A DNA stretch of 64,000 nt. It comes from JAPOXR01 sp965214695 (GTDB taxonomy: Bacteria; Pseudomonadota; Alphaproteobacteria; Rhodobacterales; Rhodobacteraceae). The notes beneath the pieces were generated by a model. It saw only the letters and a list, made by a program, of their open reading frames with translations. It did no database searches and was not told where the DNA came from. A program made the translations under genes and the position numbers. Of this stretch, positions 53,190 through 61,718 are shown piece by piece. The DNA lies in assembly GCA_965214695.1 (NCBI GenBank), contig OZ243967.1, forward strand, positions 186,001 to 250,000, read 5' to 3'. How positions within the stretch are numbered: the stretch's first letter is position 1; each line of letters begins with the position of its first letter.

Positions 53190-54467
53190 TTACGCCAAGG
53201 ATTCCTCCAACTCGCGTGCTGCAAGCAGATAGTAATTGCGGGTCGGCGCATTGACGGTGAAATCTGCCACGTTCCGCAAGGCCTGGATCTTGACCCTGCT
53301 TGCGGCCGCCTTGTGCTGGTCAGCGAATATCAAACGATCCGCCAGTTGCATCGCCCATTGTGCCTCACCATCTGACAACGCCGTTTCGGCTGCCGACAGA
53401 ACTGCATCGCCGCCGCCCGCGAGCGCAATGATCTTGCCGGCTTCGATTGCGGGGGGCAGTTCACCCAGGCTGGATGGGTTGCCGTCAAACCAGCCCAGCG
53501 TCCCGGCGAAATAGGCCCGCGAGGCATACCCGACATCGCCATAGAACTCTTGCAGATAAGGCCTGGACGCCAGGCGATCAGGCAGTTTGAGATCAGCGGC
53601 AATCGTGACAGGGTCCAGCCCGGCGTTCATACCCTCCACGGTTCTTGACACGACATGGCGGATCGCATCCCGGTAATCGGTGAGTGCCGTGCGGACCGCA
53701 TCGGCACCGATCACCGGTTGCGTGTGTCCGGGGGCCAGGATTTCTGCTTCAAACGCCATCAACTGATCCATGGTGTCGGCCCAGGCATCAAAGTCGCGAT
53801 AGGGGGTGCCGCGGATGGCATAAAGGTTCGGGAATGCGTGGTAAAAGTTGTCACCGCTGAACAGGATCTTTTGCGCCGCAAGCCAGACCACGATGTGGTC
53901 GGGTGTCTCGCCGGGGGCCTTCACCAATTCCAGATCGAACCCTTCGCGGCTCATTTGCGTCTTCTCCGAGATGCGCCGCGTGGGTTCAATATACCCCGCG
54001 CCCATCCCTTTCATTGGCCGGTCGCCAGGGCCAACTCCGACGCTTATGCGTTCGTCAGGTCGCAGGCTGATCCCGAAATGACGCTTTGTACGTGCCATCA
54101 GGGCCTTGTTGGGGGCAGGGCGGGACTCATCGATGCCGATAAGATCAGAGGTGAAGTTGTCAGATGCAATCACTTCGACGTCGCGGCCTTCGGCAAAGGC
54201 CGTTGCCCCCGAAATATGGTCGCGGTGCGAGTGGGTGTAGATGATCGTGGTGATCGAAAGGTCAGAGATCGCGCGAAAATCAGCAAGGATGTTCTCGGCG
54301 GCCTGTGTGGTCTCGGTTGTGTCAATCAGGACAATACCCGCGTCACCCACCAGGAAATGCACGTTGGATGCAGCATAGCCCACCGCCGTATAGACGTCAT
54401 CTGACAGCTTGTGGATTTTCTTGGTGAACTGGGCGTTCTGGGCGACGAGGTCTGGGTGTGCTGGCAT
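53190..54467 (-). CDS. Metallo-beta-lactamase-fold alkyl/aryl sulfatase (SdsA1/BDS1-like)
   Basis: A 425-residue MBL-fold hydrolase. IYTHSHRDHISGA is the metal motif HxHxDH; VWLAAQKILFSGDNFYHAFPNLYAIRG and LAPGHTQPVIG are matching later metal/substrate segments. The alpha-helical second half (DIAADLKLP-like TIAADLKLPDRL; YLQEFYGDVGYASRAYFAGTLGWFDGNPSSLGELPP) is the dimerisation domain of alkylsulfatases such as SdsA1. The C-terminal SCP2-like domain of full-length SdsA1 is mostly absent. These enzymes cleave alkyl sulfate esters. No signal peptide is visible, so it acts in the cytoplasm. Confidence 0.88.
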   Translation of the reverse strand: MPAHPDLVAQNAQFTKKIHKLSDDVYTAVGYAASNVHFLVGDAGIVLIDTTETTQAAENILADFRAISDLSITTIIYTHSHRDHISGATAFAEGRDVEVIASDNFTSDLIGIDESRPAPNKALMARTKRHFGISLRPDERISVGVGPGDRPMKGMGAGYIEPTRRISEKTQMSREGFDLELVKAPGETPDHIVVWLAAQKILFSGDNFYHAFPNLYAIRGTPYRDFDAWADTMDQLMAFEAEILAPGHTQPVIGADAVRTALTDYRDAIRHVVSRTVEGMNAGLDPVTIAADLKLPDRLASRPYLQEFYGDVGYASRAYFAGTLGWFDGNPSSLGELPPAIEAGKIIALAGGGDAVLSAAETALSDGEAQWAMQLADRLIFADQHKAAASRVKIQALRNVADFTVNAPTRNYYLLAARELEESLA

Positions 54468-54505
54468 ATCGTTTCTCGGTCCGTTTCAAAGGCGCGGTTC
54501 TTGCG

Positions 54506-55336
54506 TCAGGTTCTTGGCTGTTGGACCTCGTCGAGCGACCAAATCACCTCATCGGGTGAAGGCGTGTTGCTCTTTGCACGGGCGACGCTAATTCCCGAAT
54601 AGCCAATCAGATCCTTGATCGTCAGTTCTTCGTTCCGCTTCTCGAAAACCTTGATGTACTCCACCATGGTATTTGAATGCTCTCGCATCACACCTTCGGC
54701 ACGAACGGCATCACCACTTTGGATGGCCTCGAAGATGACCTTGTGTTGTGAGTTTCCAAGTTTCAGGCGGAAAAGGCTGCGCTCCACACCTTCCCTGGTG
54801 GACAGGACTTCACGGTCAAAGACCATTGACCCGACTTCGAGCATCGGCAAATGGCTGATACGGCTGCAGGTAAATTCAACGAAGTCGTTGCCACAACTGT
54901 CCAGGATCGTCCTGTGAAAGATGGCATTCTGTCTTTGCATGGCGCGCAGTGATGCATCATCCATCTCTCCCGCCGAGACGAAGCCGTCGATTTCTTCAAT
55001 TGCGGCCTCAAGGGCAGGCATCACGTTGTGGCGCCCAGGCGATTGCGCCATGAGGCGTGCCGCGAGGCTTTCCAGGTGGCCGCGCACCTGTACCGCCTGA
55101 AGGATGTCGCTGACCTTGGGCGCATTCACGAAATATCCGCGCCCCTTGCTCCGCCGGATGAGGCCTTCTTGCTCCAGCGTGCGCAAGGCAAGACGGACTG
55201 GCGTTCGAGAGACTTTGTGGGCATCACAAAGCCGTGCTTCGGACAGGTGCTCCTCTTCCCCATAATTGCCAAGCACGATGTCGTGCCTGATTTTCGCGGC
55301 AAGCTCTTTATCGATGGATTCCATGCAGATATTCAT
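54506..55336 (-). CDS. GntR family (FCD/FadR-type) transcriptional regulator
   Basis: A 276-residue regulator. The N-terminal winged helix (AAKIRHDIVLGNYGEEEHLSEARLCDAHKVSRTPVRLALRTLEQEGLI; here the HLSE..L..xxxVSRTPVR pattern is the GntR signature) is followed by an all-helical FCD domain with HRTILDSCGND and HKVIFEAIQSGDAVRAEGVMREH, where the histidines bind a metal. It reads divergently from the ALDH-to-TRAP operon across a region with three palindromic sites, and co-directionally with the alkylsulfatase, so it probably controls the whole locus. Start ATG at 55334-55336; an ATG four codons later is possible. Confidence 0.9.
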   Translation of the reverse strand: MNICMESIDKELAAKIRHDIVLGNYGEEEHLSEARLCDAHKVSRTPVRLALRTLEQEGLIRRSKGRGYFVNAPKVSDILQAVQVRGHLESLAARLMAQSPGRHNVMPALEAAIEEIDGFVSAGEMDDASLRAMQRQNAIFHRTILDSCGNDFVEFTCSRISHLPMLEVGSMVFDREVLSTREGVERSLFRLKLGNSQHKVIFEAIQSGDAVRAEGVMREHSNTMVEYIKVFEKRNEELTIKDLIGYSGISVARAKSNTPSPDEVIWSLDEVQQPRT

Positions 55337-55340
55337 GTCT

Positions 55341-55355
55341 GTCGGGATCCTAAAG
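55341..55355. promoter_or_regulatory. Operator candidate, site 1 (half-matching copy)
   Basis: GTCGGGATCCTAAAG, a degenerate version of the TTTGGGATCCCAAA palindrome (core GGGATCC intact), 5 bp upstream of the GntR gene start codon. Likely autoregulatory site. Centre about 55348. Confidence 0.45.
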
Positions 55356-55403
55356 TCAAGGAAATTAGCTTGATTTGAGCGGGAAACGCCAATTTTCACT
55401 TGA

Positions 55404-55418
55404 TTTGGGATCCCTAAA
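55404..55418. promoter_or_regulatory. Operator candidate, site 2
   Basis: TTTGGGATCCCTAAA, one inserted T from the perfect palindrome. It is centred about 63 bp (six helical turns) from site 1 and 73 bp (about seven turns) from site 3, so dimers bound to the sites would sit on the same face of the DNA. Confidence 0.55.
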
Positions 55419-55476
55419 CGCCAATAAATGACCTTAACTAGGCGGGAATCGGCATTTCGCCGAATCCTCGACTGAA

Positions 55477-55490
55477 TTTGGGATCCCAAA
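55477..55490. promoter_or_regulatory. Operator candidate, site 3 (perfect palindrome)
   Basis: TTTGGGATCCCAAA, a perfect 14-bp inverted repeat about 100 bp before the ALDH start. The three related sites in one intergenic region next to a GntR gene strongly suggest its operators. FCD-type GntR proteins bind short palindromes of this size. Confidence 0.6.
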
Positions 55491-55553
55491 GGTGAGATTC
55501 GACTGTCGGACACACCTTGTCGGGAACTGAAAACGATACGGTCCGCCGGATGT

Positions 55554-55565
55554 GGGGGTACCCCC
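55554..55565. other. 12-bp perfect palindrome near the ALDH start
   Basis: GGGGGTACCCCC, starting 35 bp before the ALDH ATG. Could be a short mRNA hairpin in the 5' leader or a second protein-binding site; also possible by chance. Confidence 0.3.
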
Positions 55566-55588
55566 CGAAAAATGACAAGGACTTTTTC

Positions 55589-57028
55589 ATGGATGGTAGA
55601 ACGGACATTCAATCCTTGCAGCACTTCATCGGCGGGCGATGGGTCGATGCGGCTGGCGGAGCGACATTTGAAGTGCTCAATCCGCTGGATGACAGCCACT
55701 ATGCGCACGCGGCCAGAGGCACGGCGAAAGATGTCAGGAAAGCGGTTGCGGCGGCAAGGGCTGCGTTCAGCACCTACAGCGACACAACGCCGACCGAGCG
55801 CGAGCGCTGGTTGCTGCGCGTGGCAGAGGCCATGGAGGCCCGGCAGAAGGATCTGGTGGATTGCCTGATCGATGAAATCGGCTCGCCCGTCCAGAAGGCG
55901 ATGTTCGAGTTCACGAAGGGCTTGACGATGGTGCGCGCCGCGGCCGGCTTGTGCCGGAACGTGCGGGGCGAAACGATCCCGTCTGACCGTCCGGGCACGT
56001 TTTCAATGTCGATCCGCGAACCACTGGGGGTCGTCGCGGTCATCACGCCATTCAATGTGCCGCTGATCAAGACCACCCGACTTGTGGCGAACGCCTTGGC
56101 CGTTGGAAACACGGTTGTGCATCTGCCATCGGAAATGGCCCCGCATCTGACGGTTCTGTTCGCCGAGATCGTTGCCGAAGCCGGGGTGCCGGACGGCGCA
56201 TACAATGTCGTGACAGGCATGGGCGCGGAAATCGGCGATGACCTGACCGGCCACAAGGATGTGAACTTCGTCACCTTCACTGGCTCGACCGTTGTTGGCC
56301 AGCATATCAACGAGATTTGCGCGAAGAACAAGACGCCCAACACCCTGGAATTGGGAGGCAAAAGCCCGACGATCATCCTTGCCGATGCCGATCTGGACAA
56401 GGTGATGCCGCTGGCGGCCCGATCTATGTTCATGTTTGCCGGTCAGGCCTGCATTGCCTCAAGCCGCTTTTACGTTGAACGCCGGCTTTACGATGAATTC
56501 GTAAAACGGTTCGTGATGATCGTCGGAAAGTTGGGCATGGGAGACTTGCGTGACCCGAATACCGTGATTGCGCCGGCGATATCACCGCGCCAGCGCGACC
56601 GCATCAAGCGCCACATCGAAGACGCGAAAGCAAAAGGTGCCACGGTGGTTGCAGGTGGTAAGTGGATCGGCAATCGCTGCCAGCCCACGCTTCTGACGGA
56701 TGTGACCGAAGAGATGACCGTCTGCCGGGCTGAGACCTTTGGGCCGGTCACGTCAATCTACCCTATCGACAGTTATGAAGAGGGCCTGGAAAAAGCCAAC
56801 GACACCGAATACGGGCTATCGTCTGCGATCTTTACCAAAGACATCGACAAGGCGTTCCATTTCGCCCGGAATTCGAACGCGGGCATGTGCCATATCAACG
56901 GCCCGACGATCCACGATGAAGCCCACATTCCTTTTGGCGGCAATGGCGAAAGCGGGGTCGGGCGTGAAGGCACGGATGCCGACATGGAAGCGATGACAGA
57001 ACTCAAATGGGTCACGGTGCAGCTATGA
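55589..57028 (+). CDS. Aldehyde dehydrogenase family protein
   Basis: A 479-residue NAD(P)-dependent aldehyde dehydrogenase. VITPFNVPLIKTTRLVANALAVGNTVV is the cofactor region, TGSTVVGQHI and NTLELGGKSPTIIL (catalytic Glu) follow, and the nucleophile is C in MFAGQACIASSRFYV. CHINGPTIHDEAHIPFGGNGESGVGREG completes the family. It probably oxidises an aldehyde released after sulfate ester cleavage and alcohol oxidation. I chose MDGRTDIQSL (55589); an upstream TTG start at 55517 is less likely. First gene of the island operon; the stop overlaps the GST start by four bases. Confidence 0.92.
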   Translation: MDGRTDIQSLQHFIGGRWVDAAGGATFEVLNPLDDSHYAHAARGTAKDVRKAVAAARAAFSTYSDTTPTERERWLLRVAEAMEARQKDLVDCLIDEIGSPVQKAMFEFTKGLTMVRAAAGLCRNVRGETIPSDRPGTFSMSIREPLGVVAVITPFNVPLIKTTRLVANALAVGNTVVHLPSEMAPHLTVLFAEIVAEAGVPDGAYNVVTGMGAEIGDDLTGHKDVNFVTFTGSTVVGQHINEICAKNKTPNTLELGGKSPTIILADADLDKVMPLAARSMFMFAGQACIASSRFYVERRLYDEFVKRFVMIVGKLGMGDLRDPNTVIAPAISPRQRDRIKRHIEDAKAKGATVVAGGKWIGNRCQPTLLTDVTEEMTVCRAETFGPVTSIYPIDSYEEGLEKANDTEYGLSSAIFTKDIDKAFHFARNSNAGMCHINGPTIHDEAHIPFGGNGESGVGREGTDADMEAMTELKWVTVQL

Positions 57029-57843
57029 CGTTTACCCTTTATCACCACGGGTCTTCCGTTTGCGCGGCCAAGGTGCGTTTTGCGATGGCCGAGAAGGGCA
57101 TCGAATGGGATGGCGTCTACATTGACATTCTCGCAGGTGAGCAATTCGAACCGGAATACCTGAAGCTGAACCCGAAGGGTGTCGTGCCCACGCTGATTCA
57201 TGATGAACTGGTAATCCCGGACAGCACGGTGATCGTCGAATACCTTGATCAGATCATGCCGGAGACCTCGGTTCACCCGACCGATCCCTGGGAGCGGGCG
57301 CAGGTGCGCTACTGGACCAAAGCGGTCGATGAGGATCTGCACCCGGCCTGCGGCACGGTAACCTTTGTCTGTTCGCACCGTCACACGGTCTTGAAGAAAC
57401 TCGGGAAGGAAGGCGCCGAGAAGTTCATGGCGTCGACGCCGAAACTATCGGTGACCTCGAACTGGAAAGAGCAGAAAGAGGGGTTCATTCGCTACGGATT
57501 CGAGGCGCCGGGTGCGACGGAAGCAATCAAGCTGTACGATACCTACCTGCACAAGATGGAAGACGCGCTGGATGGCCAGGATTGGTTGGTCGGCAACACG
57601 TTTTCTATCGCGGATATTTCGCTCACGCCCTACGTCAATCGACTCGCGATGATGTCGATGCGCGGCTTGTGGGAAAACGGGCGTCTGCAGAATGTGGAGC
57701 GTTGGTTCAGGGCGATCGAGGCGCACCCGCAATTCACATCATGCTTCATTGACTGGGTGCCCGAAGACCTGACGAATGACCTGCGCGAAAACGGTGCTCG
57801 AAGCTGGCCCGAAGTCGCGAAAATTCTTGAAATTGAAATCTAG
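57025..57843 (+). CDS. Glutathione S-transferase family protein
   Basis: A 272-residue GST. The thioredoxin-like N-domain has MTFTLYHHGSSVCAAKVRFAMAEKGIEW; NPKGVVPTLIHD and the glutathione-binding PDSTVIVEYLD. The helical C-domain includes WLVGNTFSIADISLTPYVNRL. It resembles the Lig-type or beta-etherase GSTs of alphaproteobacteria by overall sequence style. ATG overlaps the ALDH stop (ATGA). Role is unknown; conjugation or isomerisation of a reactive intermediate of the substrate is possible. Confidence 0.88.
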   Translation: MTFTLYHHGSSVCAAKVRFAMAEKGIEWDGVYIDILAGEQFEPEYLKLNPKGVVPTLIHDELVIPDSTVIVEYLDQIMPETSVHPTDPWERAQVRYWTKAVDEDLHPACGTVTFVCSHRHTVLKKLGKEGAEKFMASTPKLSVTSNWKEQKEGFIRYGFEAPGATEAIKLYDTYLHKMEDALDGQDWLVGNTFSIADISLTPYVNRLAMMSMRGLWENGRLQNVERWFRAIEAHPQFTSCFIDWVPEDLTNDLRENGARSWPEVAKILEIEI

Positions 57844-57859
57844 CTATCAGGAGAAGCCA

Positions 57860-58615
57860 ATGGGCCGACTGGATGGAAAAACAGCCGCGATTACCGGCGC
57901 TGCCCGCGGAATTGGGGCCGAATACGCGAAGAAGCTGGCTGCCGAAGGTGCCAATGTCGTTGTGACGGACATTCTGGACCCCGCCGAAGTTGTTGATGAC
58001 ATCAATGCGGCTGGCGGTAACGCGGTTGGCATGGTGGTGGACGTGACCTCGGACAACGATCTGAATGCCATGGTTGCGAAGGCCGAAAGTGAATATGGCG
58101 CATTGAACATTCTGGTCAACAACGCGGGCCTTTTCGCGAATCTGACGCCAAAGCCTTTCCTGCAAATCGATAACGATGAATTCGATAAGGTCATGACGAT
58201 CAATGCGCGCTCAATACATCAGGCGACCAAGGCTGCTGTTCCGGCGATGTTGCGCGCAGGCGGGGGCAAGATCTGCAATATCGCGTCGGGGACTGTCTAT
58301 TATGGCCCACCAGGCCTGTCGCATTATACGGCATCCAAGGCGGCTGTGATCGGTCTGACGCGTGGACATGCGCGCGAATTGGGCGACAAGAATATTCAGA
58401 TCAACGCCATCGCGGTTGGCCTGACGGAAAGTAGCTCGATCAAGGGTGAAGGCAAGTGGGACCGGGCGCGCGGTCCAACAGTCGAGTCCCGCTCGATCAA
58501 GCGCGAAATGGTGCCGGAAGATCTGATGGGCACGCTCATGTTTCTTGTCACACCAGACAGTGACTTCATTACTGGCCAGACGATCAACGTCGACGGCGGC
58601 AAGGTAAATCTTTGA
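57860..58615 (+). CDS. SDR family oxidoreductase
   Basis: A 251-residue SDR. AAITGAARGIGAEYA is the NAD(P) loop, LVNNAGLFAN the NNAG, and IASGTVYYGPPGLSHYTASKAA the S-12-YxxxK. INVDGGKVNL ends the protein. SDRs with an aspartate after beta-2 (VVTDILD) favour NAD+. Start ATG 57860 preceded by AGGAGAAG. In this operon it is the best candidate to oxidise the alcohol freed by the sulfatase, feeding the ALDH; this is inferred from the gene set. Confidence 0.91.
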   Translation: MGRLDGKTAAITGAARGIGAEYAKKLAAEGANVVVTDILDPAEVVDDINAAGGNAVGMVVDVTSDNDLNAMVAKAESEYGALNILVNNAGLFANLTPKPFLQIDNDEFDKVMTINARSIHQATKAAVPAMLRAGGGKICNIASGTVYYGPPGLSHYTASKAAVIGLTRGHARELGDKNIQINAIAVGLTESSSIKGEGKWDRARGPTVESRSIKREMVPEDLMGTLMFLVTPDSDFITGQTINVDGGKVNL

Positions 58616-58619
58616 TCCC

Positions 58620-58919
58620 GTGGCCAAGCGCTACTCATATGTTCCGCCAGGCGGTGGACCGAGCTACGACTGGTCGGCGGACCATACCTTCGTCAAGGTA
58701 TCTGCCGCTGATACCGGCGGGCAGTACGCGCTGATGGAAGACAACCTGAAGGCCAATTTCAAACTTGGCCTTCACCTGCACCGCCATCAAGCCGAGACCT
58801 TCCATTTCCCGGACGGCTCGGTTGATTTCTACGTCGATGGCGACCGGTTGAGCGCGCCTGTTGGCACCTGCCCGCACATCCCGCCCGACACCGAACGTGC
58901 CTGCGAGCTGACCGCATGA
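58620..58919 (+). CDS. Cupin domain protein, shortened
   Basis: A 99-residue protein (GTG start, 4 bp after the SDR stop) with half a cupin: FVKVSAADTGGQYALMEDNLKANFKLGLHLHRHQAETFHFPDGSVDFYVDGDRL. HLHRHQAETF has the first cupin motif metal ligands (H, H, E). The second cupin motif (Gx5PxGx2HxxxN) is only started: CPHIPPDTERACELTA then stop, lacking the final strand and the usual C-terminal 40 or so residues. The stop overlaps the sulfatase start by four bases (ATGA). Either a miniaturised protein or a truncated gene kept in frame with its neighbour. Confidence 0.75.
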   Translation: MAKRYSYVPPGGGPSYDWSADHTFVKVSAADTGGQYALMEDNLKANFKLGLHLHRHQAETFHFPDGSVDFYVDGDRLSAPVGTCPHIPPDTERACELTA

Positions 58920-60553
58920 CCGGCCGCAAGAACATCCTGTTCATCATGTGTGACCAGCTGCGCTACGACTACCTGTCATGTGCAGGCCACAAAACGTTGC
59001 ACACGCCAAACATCGACGCATTGGCCAAGCGGGGCGCCAGGTTTTCAAATGCCTACGTGCAATCTCCAGTTTGCGGCCCCAGTCGGATGAGTTTTTACAC
59101 CGGGCGCTATGTTTCCTCCCACGGCGCAACGGGCAATTTCGTACCTTTGCGCATCGGTGAAAAAAACATCGGGGACCATCTCAAACCGTTGGGGATGCGT
59201 CCGGTACTGGTGGGTAAAACGCATATGGTCGCCGATCAGGAAGGGATGAAACGACTGGGCGTCGATCCTGAAAGCGAGATCGGCGTGCACCATGCGCAAG
59301 CGGGCTTTGAGCCTTATGAGCGGGACGACGGGATACACCCTGACCTGGTTTTCAAACCGGGTGTGAAGTATAATGAATACCTCAAGGAACGCGGTTATAC
59401 CGATCACGAGAACCCGTGGCACTGGGCGGCGAATTCAGCCGTGCGAGATGGTGAGGTCCGTTCCGGGTTCTTCAACGATGTTGCCAACCTGCCGGCGCGG
59501 GTGACGGATGAGGAATCCGAGACGCCCTACATGACCCGCCGCGCAATGCAATTCCTGGCCGAAGACGACGGTGAAACGCCGTGGCTGCTGCATCTCAGCT
59601 TTATCAAGCCTCACTGGCCGTACATCGCCCCGGCTCCCTACAATGACATGTATGGGCCGGATGACGTTCAGCCTGTTCACCGGTCCGAGGCGGAAGTTGA
59701 GGATGTGAACCCACTGGCAAAGCTGTACCAGGAGCGGGTGAGCGCGAAGACATTTTCAAAGGATGAGCCGCGCGAGACCACGATCCCGGCCTATATGGGA
59801 TTGATCAAGCAGATCGACGATCATCTGGGGCTTTTGTTCGCGTTCATGGAAGATCGAGACCTTCTCAAGGATACGATGGTCGTCTTCACATCTGACCACG
59901 GGGATTACTTCGGTGATCACTGGATGGGCGACAAGGACTTCTTTCATGATCCGGCAGTAAAGGTGCCGCTAATCGTGGCGGACCCTGATCCGGCATGTGA
60001 CGCGACGCGCGGAATGGTTGACGACCGGTTTGTTGAAGCGATCGACCTGGTGCCGACCTTTATTGAATTCGCAGGTGGCGCGGTGCCGGAGCATATCATC
60101 GATGGTCGCTCCCTGATGCCGTTGCTGAAAGGTGAGGATGTCGAGTGGCGCGACCATGTCGTCAGCGAATACGACTACTTCATGCAGCCCTTCAGCCCGA
60201 AGACGGGCCGTAAGCCGCTGGATTGCCGAATCTACATGATTGCCAACGCCCAATGGAAATATGTCCACGCACCGGGCTATCCGCCGATGCTGTTCGATCT
60301 GACGAATGACCCCGACGAGTTCATTGATCTGGGCCGCTCGCCCGCTCATGCGGAGGCCCGGCAAGCGATGCACAACGCCTTGGCAGCCTGGGCCTTGCAG
60401 TATCGGCAGCGCGAAACTGTATCCGAAGAGCGGGCGGGTCAAATGGTCGGGCTTGAAGACAAGCTTGGCGTGTTGATCGGCTATTGGAACGAAGACGATG
60501 TGAGGCCCCCAGCGAAAGCACCGGACTTCGCAGGACGAAAGAACACCAACTGA
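58916..60553 (+). CDS. Sulfatase (arylsulfatase/choline-sulfatase-like), intact
   Basis: A 545-residue type I sulfatase. NILFIMCDQLRYDYL gives D13 (metal ligand), and SPVCGPSRMSFYTGRY contains C53, to be converted to formylglycine, in the canonical CxPxR motif. VGKTHMVADQEG, SFIKPHWPYIAPAPYNDMYGP and VFTSDHGDYFGDHWMGDKDFFHD add further active-site and metal residues. No signal peptide is visible, suggesting a cytoplasmic enzyme. It is the paralogue of the broken gene at 51202-52865. Overlaps the cupin by four bases. The exact ester is unknown; both the sulfatase and phosphonate-monoester-hydrolase branches share this look. Confidence 0.9.
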   Translation: MTGRKNILFIMCDQLRYDYLSCAGHKTLHTPNIDALAKRGARFSNAYVQSPVCGPSRMSFYTGRYVSSHGATGNFVPLRIGEKNIGDHLKPLGMRPVLVGKTHMVADQEGMKRLGVDPESEIGVHHAQAGFEPYERDDGIHPDLVFKPGVKYNEYLKERGYTDHENPWHWAANSAVRDGEVRSGFFNDVANLPARVTDEESETPYMTRRAMQFLAEDDGETPWLLHLSFIKPHWPYIAPAPYNDMYGPDDVQPVHRSEAEVEDVNPLAKLYQERVSAKTFSKDEPRETTIPAYMGLIKQIDDHLGLLFAFMEDRDLLKDTMVVFTSDHGDYFGDHWMGDKDFFHDPAVKVPLIVADPDPACDATRGMVDDRFVEAIDLVPTFIEFAGGAVPEHIIDGRSLMPLLKGEDVEWRDHVVSEYDYFMQPFSPKTGRKPLDCRIYMIANAQWKYVHAPGYPPMLFDLTNDPDEFIDLGRSPAHAEARQAMHNALAAWALQYRQRETVSEERAGQMVGLEDKLGVLIGYWNEDDVRPPAKAPDFAGRKNTN

Positions 60554-60600
60554 ACTCTGCACCAGTGCAGGGTCAACAATTGATCAAATAGGAGGACACC

Positions 60601-61635
60601 ATGATCAAGACTTTTGTGAGCGTCGGAATGGCGCTAGGACTTTTGGCAAGTACGGCGACGGCCCAGGTTATCTTGACGGCGGAAACCGGCCCTCCAGGTA
60701 CTGTTCCTTTTACAGCGACCACGACGCTGGCTGAAATCGTCTCGGGTAGCGGGCTTGCCGATATGCAGGTGGCTGACAGCCAGACGCTGACAAACTCCTT
60801 GCAAAACCTGGCAGAGGGCAAGACAGATGTGTCCGCCGCACCGATCGTTCTGACCTTCTTGATGTCGCGCGGGGCCGGGCCCTACGCCGCGCTTGGTGCG
60901 GAAAAAGGCGCAGAGCTGATCGACAATGTGCAAGCGCTGTATACGTTCAACTACGGTGGCTTCGGACTCTACGCCTATAACAGTTCCTCCGTGAAAGGCT
61001 GGGATGATGTGGCGGGCAAGACGATCCTGAATGGTCCGCCCCGCGGCGCGGCGTTGGCCAATGACCGGCAGATCCTTCAACTGGTCAGCGGCGTCGAGGA
61101 CGGCAAGGACTATACCGGTCTTCAGGTGAACTGGGGCCAGATGGCCAAGACCGTCACCGATGGTTCTGCCGATGCGATGATGCTGCCGGTGACGTTTCCG
61201 GATGCGCGCATCATACGGTCATTGGCTGCTGGTGACATTACCCTTTGGTCGATCCCGAAAGATGTTTGGGAAGGCGAAGCCATGCAAAAATATATCAAGA
61301 GTCCCGGCACCGCAGGACTCACCTTTGATCTGTCCGATGTGGCTCCGGTCGATGGCCTGACCATTGTCAGCGAAGACGGCATCTGGCGCAGCCCGACCAC
61401 AGCGGCCGCCGAGGTTGTCCACGCCAGCATGGACTTTGACATTGCCAAGGCGCTTACCAAGGCCATGCTCGACAACGTGGATACGTTCCTGACCAAAGCG
61501 CCCTATATGGGCACAACCCAGGTTGGGTCTGTTGGGTTCGGCCTGTGTGGCGCGGTGCCTCTCAAGTACCACCCCGGCGCGATTGCCGCCTATGAGGAGG
61601 CCGGCATGACAGTGCCGGATTGCGCCAAGCCCTGA
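60601..61635 (+). CDS. TAXI family TRAP transporter substrate-binding protein
   Basis: A 344-residue periplasmic binding protein. MIKTFVSVGMALGLLASTATAQ is a signal peptide, and the mature part contains QVADSQTLTNSLQNLAEGKTDVSAAP, GWDDVAGKTILNGPPRGAA and GWDDVAGK-like substrate-lobe segments typical of the TAXI class of TRAP transporters. AGGAGGACACC gives a strong ribosome-binding site. It is followed 83 bp later by the TRAP permease. Ligand is presumably the sulfated or organic substrate of the cluster. Confidence 0.88.
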   Translation: MIKTFVSVGMALGLLASTATAQVILTAETGPPGTVPFTATTTLAEIVSGSGLADMQVADSQTLTNSLQNLAEGKTDVSAAPIVLTFLMSRGAGPYAALGAEKGAELIDNVQALYTFNYGGFGLYAYNSSSVKGWDDVAGKTILNGPPRGAALANDRQILQLVSGVEDGKDYTGLQVNWGQMAKTVTDGSADAMMLPVTFPDARIIRSLAAGDITLWSIPKDVWEGEAMQKYIKSPGTAGLTFDLSDVAPVDGLTIVSEDGIWRSPTTAAAEVVHASMDFDIAKALTKAMLDNVDTFLTKAPYMGTTQVGSVGFGLCGAVPLKYHPGAIAAYEEAGMTVPDCAKP

Positions 61636-61718
61636 TGGGGTGACGGACCTCCTTTTGAGGTCTTGGCGGGGCCACGACACAGTCGCGGTCCCGTCCCGCA
61701 AGCGGTTAGGGGCTCAGA

